Origin: Clostridium sp. 1001271st1 H5
GTDB lineage: Bacteria; Bacillota; Clostridia; Lachnospirales; Lachnospiraceae
Length of the DNA stretch: 64,000 nucleotides
Reading direction: 5' to 3'
Assembly (NCBI RefSeq): GCF_005845215.1
Contig: NZ_SPHO01000008.1
Location: 226,707-290,706, forward strand
Under the pieces are notes generated by a model. The model made no database searches and was not told the origin of the DNA. It saw only the letters and a list, made by a program, of their open reading frames with translations. Positions 61,520 to 64,000 of this stretch are shown piece by piece. The position numbers and the translations under genes are program-made. The stretch's first letter is position 1, and every line of letters begins with the position of its first letter.

Positions 61520-61800
61520 TCTTCTTCATCCAATGGAGCGGCGTAGACCTCTGTCATCATTCGGACACCAATACGAAAGCCGTCAATAAAATTTTGTTCT
61601 AATTCAAGCGGTAACAGGTCAAGGTGGGAATCTATCAACTCGTCAAATTCGTCTTTTAATTCATCTGGCAGTTTTTCAATAAATATGGAATAGGATTTAA
61701 AGGCTTTATCCCGATTTACTTTGAAGTCCTCTATTGTTGTCTGAAATTTTGAATAGGGATATAACTCCCCCTTATAAAGTTGCTCTAACATTTTTTCCAT
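61510..61800 (-). CDS. DUF6809-type small protein, element copy
   Basis: A 96-residue paralogue of the protein at 27409-27693: same opening pattern (MEKMLEQLYKGELYP), LKDEFDELIDSHLDLL and FIDGFRIGVRMMTEVY. ATG 61800 follows CAAGGAGGTTCCGAA. Divergent from the first small HTH gene, sharing its control region. The function is unknown. Having one copy in the chromosome and one in the element suggests the family travels on mobile DNA. Confidence 0.75.
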   Translation of the reverse strand: MEKMLEQLYKGELYPYSKFQTTIEDFKVNRDKAFKSYSIFIEKLPDELKDEFDELIDSHLDLLPLELEQNFIDGFRIGVRMMTEVYAAPLDEEDHS

Positions 61801-61829
61801 TTCGGAACCTCCTTGTACGATTGTTTCTA

Positions 61830-62247
61830 TCTAGTGACAAGTTTAGCACAGTTTTTGACTATACTCAATATAAAAGTTTCTAATTAGTCACAAAATTTTT
61901 GGAGGGTATAGTAATGCAGTGGATTTTACGGGATATTCCGCTGGGGAGAAATATTCAGACGGTACGAATGGAAAAGGATATGACGCAAAAAGAGGTAATT
62001 GAAAAGCTGGAATTAATGGGAGGGCTTATGTCAAGAAGTACGCTGGCGAATATAGAAGCAGGCCGGAGGAATATTAAAGCAAGTGATTTAAAGGCGTTGA
62101 AGATATTATTTGATGTGGATTATGAGGAATTTTTCAAAGATTGAATATCGGATTTTTAAGTGGCATATGATTGTTTCCATCTAGTGGCATGATTGCAAAA
62201 TTTATTGACTATACTCAAACCAAGTTACTAATTAGTCACAAGGTTGG
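61830..62247 (+). promoter_or_regulatory. Duplicated control regions of the twin HTH genes
   Basis: The segments upstream of both small HTH genes align: GATTGTTTC-TATCTAGTG (about 61820-61838 and 62170-62188), TTGACTATACTCAA (61855-61868 and 62199-62212) and CTAATTAGTCACAA (61879-61892 and 62229-62242). TTGACT could be a -35. The TAGTGAC / TAGTCAC elements flanking it are likely operators for the HTH proteins themselves. Confidence 0.55.
61914..62144 (+). CDS. Small XRE-family HTH regulator, copy 1
   Basis: A 76-residue protein starting MQWILRDIPLGRNIQTVR; ATG 61914 has GGAGGGTATAGTA upstream. HTH_3: MTQKEVIEKLELMGGLMSRS followed by LANIEAGRRNIKASDLKALK. Nearly the same as copy 2 at 62257 (about 80 percent identical by eye). 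A DNA-binding repressor, probably autoregulatory and possibly controlling the divergent DUF6809 gene. Confidence 0.82.
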   Translation: MQWILRDIPLGRNIQTVRMEKDMTQKEVIEKLELMGGLMSRSTLANIEAGRRNIKASDLKALKILFDVDYEEFFKD

Positions 62248-62256
62248 AGGTATAGT

Positions 62257-62487
62257 ATGCAGTGGATATTGCAGGACATTCCACTAGGAAGAAACATTCA
62301 GACCGTGAGAATGTCAAAGAATATGACGCAAATAGAAGTAGTGGAGCAATTACAACTAATGGGCAGCATGATGTCACGAAGCACATTAGCAAATATAGAA
62401 GCTGGGAGAAGGAATATCAAGGCCAGTGACTTGAAAGCACTACAAGTATTGTTTGATGTGGAATACAACGAATTTTTTAAGGATTGA
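62257..62487 (+). CDS. Small XRE-family HTH regulator, copy 2
   Basis: A 76-residue tandem paralogue of copy 1 (MQWILQDIPLGRNIQTVRMS), with the same HTH and ending VEYNEFFKD. ATG after GGAGGTATAGT. The duplication includes the upstream region, so it was a gene-plus-promoter tandem event. Sequence drift is mostly conservative, suggesting both copies are functional. Confidence 0.82.
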   Translation: MQWILQDIPLGRNIQTVRMSKNMTQIEVVEQLQLMGSMMSRSTLANIEAGRRNIKASDLKALQVLFDVEYNEFFKD

Positions 62488-62528
62488 GAAAATGATTATC
62501 CTTATTTCTTCCTTGATAACAGGAATGA

Positions 62529-62546
62529 CATGGTGCTAGCACCATG
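62529..62546. repeat. 18-bp palindrome, left copy
   Basis: CATGGTGCTAGCACCATG is a perfect palindrome. A second copy with a single change (CACGGTGCTAGCACCATG) lies at 63282-63299. The two frame the membrane-protein gene at 62605-63246. Confidence 0.85.
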
Positions 62547-62604
62547 AGTTTATTAATCAAACTGGGAATATTTAAAGAAAATATTGCAAGAGAGAAGGGA
62601 AAGA

Positions 62605-63246
62605 ATGGAGAAGAAAAAAGTAGCTTTTGCAACAAGACATCCGAAAATCAATTTCTTATTTGGATTAATTTTATTAGTTGCGCTCTTACTAGGAGCGTTG
62701 TGGGTAATAAAACTTATAGTTATATTTATTGGCAATGGAATTAATATTATATCTGCATTTTTGAAAAATTTTGTGGATACTACAGATAAAGTCATAGTAG
62801 TAGCGATGATTACGGGTGCTGTTTCAATAGTTGGAGTTGTTATTAGTTCTATTGTAGCGAAGATAATAGATTATAGATATAATGTCAAAAAATATTTGTA
62901 TGATAAACGAGAAAAACCTTATGAACAGTTTATAAGTATGATATATACAATTATGGAAGATACTAAAAAATCTCAAAAAGAGAGGATGACAGAAGATGAG
63001 ATGATAAAAATGGTTTCCGAATTTTCTAAAGGGCTAACATTATGGGGATCAAATGGAGTGGTAAGAAAGTGGCTAAAATATAGAAAAAATTCTATTCAAG
63101 GAGGCGGAACGGATAGTCTGTTGATACTTGAAGATATACTCTATGAAATGCGTAGGGACGTTGGGTTGAAAAAACGAATGAAAAAGGGTGATATGCTTTC
63201 GTTCTTCATAAACGATATAGATACTTTAATAAAAAAATCAAATTAG
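62605..63246 (+). CDS. Two-helix membrane protein, unknown function
   Basis: A 213-residue protein; ATG 62605 follows GAAGGGAAAGA. Basic N-terminus, then TM1 (FLFGLILLVALLLGALWVI) and TM2 (VIVVAMITGAVSIVGVVISS), followed by a cytosolic helical domain with YDKREKPYEQFISMIYTIME and a Lys-rich end. AT-rich like the SIR2 gene, and framed by two palindromes. Similar membrane-anchored cargo proteins occur in mobile defence islands, but no family was recognised. Confidence 0.65.
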   Translation: MEKKKVAFATRHPKINFLFGLILLVALLLGALWVIKLIVIFIGNGINIISAFLKNFVDTTDKVIVVAMITGAVSIVGVVISSIVAKIIDYRYNVKKYLYDKREKPYEQFISMIYTIMEDTKKSQKERMTEDEMIKMVSEFSKGLTLWGSNGVVRKWLKYRKNSIQGGGTDSLLILEDILYEMRRDVGLKKRMKKGDMLSFFINDIDTLIKKSN

Positions 63247-63281
63247 TTTTTTAATAAAAATTATAGAACTTGCCTTAAAAT

Positions 63282-63299
63282 CACGGTGCTAGCACCATG
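63282..63299. repeat. 18-bp palindrome, right copy
   Basis: CACGGTGCTAGCACCATG, one base different from the copy at 62529-62546. It lies 36 bp after the membrane-protein stop and 21 bp before the right-end TGATACC repeats. Confidence 0.85.
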
Positions 63300-63319
63300 T
63301 AAATAAGGCGGTCAAGACA

Positions 63320-63348
63320 TGATACCCCCGTGATACCCGTATGATACC
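63320..63348 (+). repeat. Right candidate integrase arm sites
   Basis: TGATACC at 63320, 63331 and 63342, exactly 11 bp apart, same orientation and spacing as the two copies at the left end (53084, 53095). Confidence 0.65.
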
Positions 63349-63451
63349 TGTTTCACTCGAAACCCTATATAAGCGGTATAATTTGAATAAAACAGGCACG
63401 AAAAGCTTTGAAAAAACACCATATAATTAACAAATAAGTTAATACCTTAGG

Positions 63452-63462
63452 GAGTTTGAATA
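63452..63462 (+). other. Candidate right attachment core
   Basis: GAGTTTGAATA repeats the guaA 3'-end sequence (53013-53023), placing the right junction of the element here. Confidence 0.65.
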
Positions 63463-63474
63463 ACGTCCTAAGTT

Positions 63475-63513
63475 CCGGGAACCACGTATTTATGCGGGTT
63501 CCCGGGCTTTTTT
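63475..63513 (+). terminator. Strong terminator, probably the displaced native guaA terminator
   Basis: CCGGGAACC (63475-63483) pairs with GGTTCCCGG (63497-63505), followed by GCTTTTTT. It lies 12 bp after the right core, the spacing expected for a terminator just after guaA before insertion. Confidence 0.85.
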
Positions 63514-63583
63514 ATGCCTCCGTGACATTGCTGTGACATTATAATGCGTAGAGCCATTGTAGAGCCAGCCTGGTAATTGCTGG

Positions 63584-63612
63584 TTGAATATCTGGAAATT
63601 CCTTGTTATAAT
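63584..63612 (+). promoter_or_regulatory. Toxin promoter
   Basis: TTGAAT (63584-63589), 17 bases, TATAAT (63607-63612), about 67 bp before the small toxin gene. Confidence 0.7.
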
Positions 63613-63678
63613 GCACTCATGAGCACCGTGTACAGGGTGGCAGCCTCCCATCTTACAAGAGAGGGGAGGTGGTGTGTT

Positions 63679-63771
63679 ATGGGAACATATGAAATTTTGA
63701 GTCTGCTCTTTTTGGGCGGCACGTTCCTTGTCGCATTACTGACCTACATAGACAGGCATAATAAGAAATAA
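63679..63771 (+). CDS. Putative holin-like type I toxin (TxpA/BsrE-like)
   Basis: A 30-residue peptide beginning MGTYEILSLLFLGG, with a single hydrophobic helix and the basic tail DRHNKK. GAGGGGAGGTGGT lies just upstream of ATG 63679. This pattern (M-TYE-L-L, one TM, Lys end) matches the 'putative holin-like toxin' family of Firmicute type I systems. Excess peptide would insert in the membrane. A convergent antisense RNA overlaps the 3' end. Confidence 0.8.
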   Translation: MGTYEILSLLFLGGTFLVALLTYIDRHNKK

Positions 63772-63871
63772 AAAATGCCTACCCTGTCGGCCAAAACGGG
63801 GTAGGCGCGTCCTCATGTAGGACGTAATCCATATTCCAAGGCTTCCACCTTGTGGGCGGTTGCTCTTTTAT
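63770..63871 (-). ncRNA. Antisense antitoxin RNA (RatA-like), with its promoter at 63878-63906
   Basis: A minus-strand promoter TTGATA (63906-63901), 17 bases, TATAAT (63883-63878) drives a leftward RNA starting near 63871. It ends at a clear terminator: GCCTACCC / GGGTAGGC arms (63806-63777) with a TTTTTT tail at 63775-63770, right at the toxin stop codon. The RNA would pair with the 3' untranslated part of the toxin message, as in txpA/ratA. Confidence 0.7.
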
Positions 63872-64000
63872 ATTCTCATTATATAACATTCTTCTGTTTT
63901 TATCAAGTCATAGATATTTCATCGGCAGACCGCGGCTGGCAAGACGTTACTGTTCAGAGGCTAACTTGTAAAGAAAGAACCCATGGTGTAGACTGGAAGC

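Larger units (their letters stand above)
53013..63462. mobile_element. Integrative mobilisable element in the guaA 3' end
   Basis: The 11-base core GAGTTTGAATA occurs at the guaA end (53013-53023) and at 63452-63462. Inside both ends are TGATACC direct repeats at 11-bp spacing. The enclosed 10.4 kb encodes excisionase, tyrosine recombinase, MobC-like, RepA-like and relaxase proteins, but no type IV secretion system, so it would depend on a helper for transfer. It has lower GC than the surroundings, especially in the SIR2 gene. The terminator after the right core (63475-63513) is probably the native guaA terminator. Confidence 0.78.

Noticed and set aside
1..64000. CRISPR arrays, rRNA, tRNA, group II introns and insertion sequences
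   Set aside because: No regularly spaced repeats of CRISPR size, no conserved RNA-gene segments, no reverse transcriptase or transposase frames were seen.

Overview
The window looks like a chromosome segment of a gut-type anaerobic Firmicute, most likely Lachnospiraceae (Enterocloster/Clostridium bolteae-like). This is inferred from the electron-bifurcating [FeFe] hydrogenase operon, the DUF6809 genes, low-complexity lipoprotein linkers after LTAC lipoboxes, strong AGGAGG ribosome sites and a moderate-GC background. No rRNA, tRNA or CRISPR array was recognised.

Layout. 1-104: 5' end of an HTH regulator cut by the window edge. 241-5425 (minus strand): NuoE-like subunit, stand-alone HATPase, 2Fe-2S protein, NuoF-like subunit and catalytic [FeFe] hydrogenase. 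5640-9051 (plus strand, divergent): DRTGG, RsbW-like kinase, sensory-type [FeFe] hydrogenase, DRTGG and PHP proteins; the two arms look like one redox regulon. 9227-13258: pstSCAB phosphate importer plus a small HAD protein. 13568-21909: lipoprotein, small conserved protein, sbcDC, flavin-binding-type protein, DUF3795, pentapeptide protein, cyclodeaminase and folD. 22047-24518: polar amino-acid ABC importer. 24617-27207: MarR regulator divergent from ftsH. 27409-33009: DUF6809 protein and a BMP-type nucleoside ABC importer. 33100-37587 (minus): beta-glucoside PTS operon (antiterminator, IIBCA, GH1) with two antiterminator-RNA/terminator sites. 38109-40934: uvrA. 41067-42978: GntR regulator and a DegT-fold protein. 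43333-51017: dipeptide ABC operon (BCDFA) followed by a creatininase-family amidohydrolase and an M42 aminopeptidase. 51483-53024: guaA.

A roughly 10.4 kb integrated mobilisable element (about 53013-63462) appears to sit in the 3' end of guaA. It has an 11-bp repeated core at both ends, 11-bp-spaced TGATACC repeats near both ends (candidate integrase arm sites), excisionase, tyrosine integrase, MobC-like protein, RepA-like ATPase, a candidate oriT and a MOBQ-type relaxase, but no type IV secretion genes. Its cargo is an AT-rich SIR2-STAND NTPase (Avs5-like antiphage architecture) in an operon with an XRE regulator, a DUF6809 paralogue, duplicated small HTH regulators, and a two-helix membrane protein framed by two copies of an 18-bp palindrome. 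A structured RNA candidate lies ahead of the excisionase.

Beyond the element are what is probably guaA's original terminator and a type I toxin-antitoxin locus: a 30-residue holin-like toxin with a convergent antisense RNA, each with a 17-bp-spaced promoter.

The strongest candidates for a little-described system are the SIR2-STAND/XRE cargo with its mobile-element control region, and the hydrogenase-sensor divergon.
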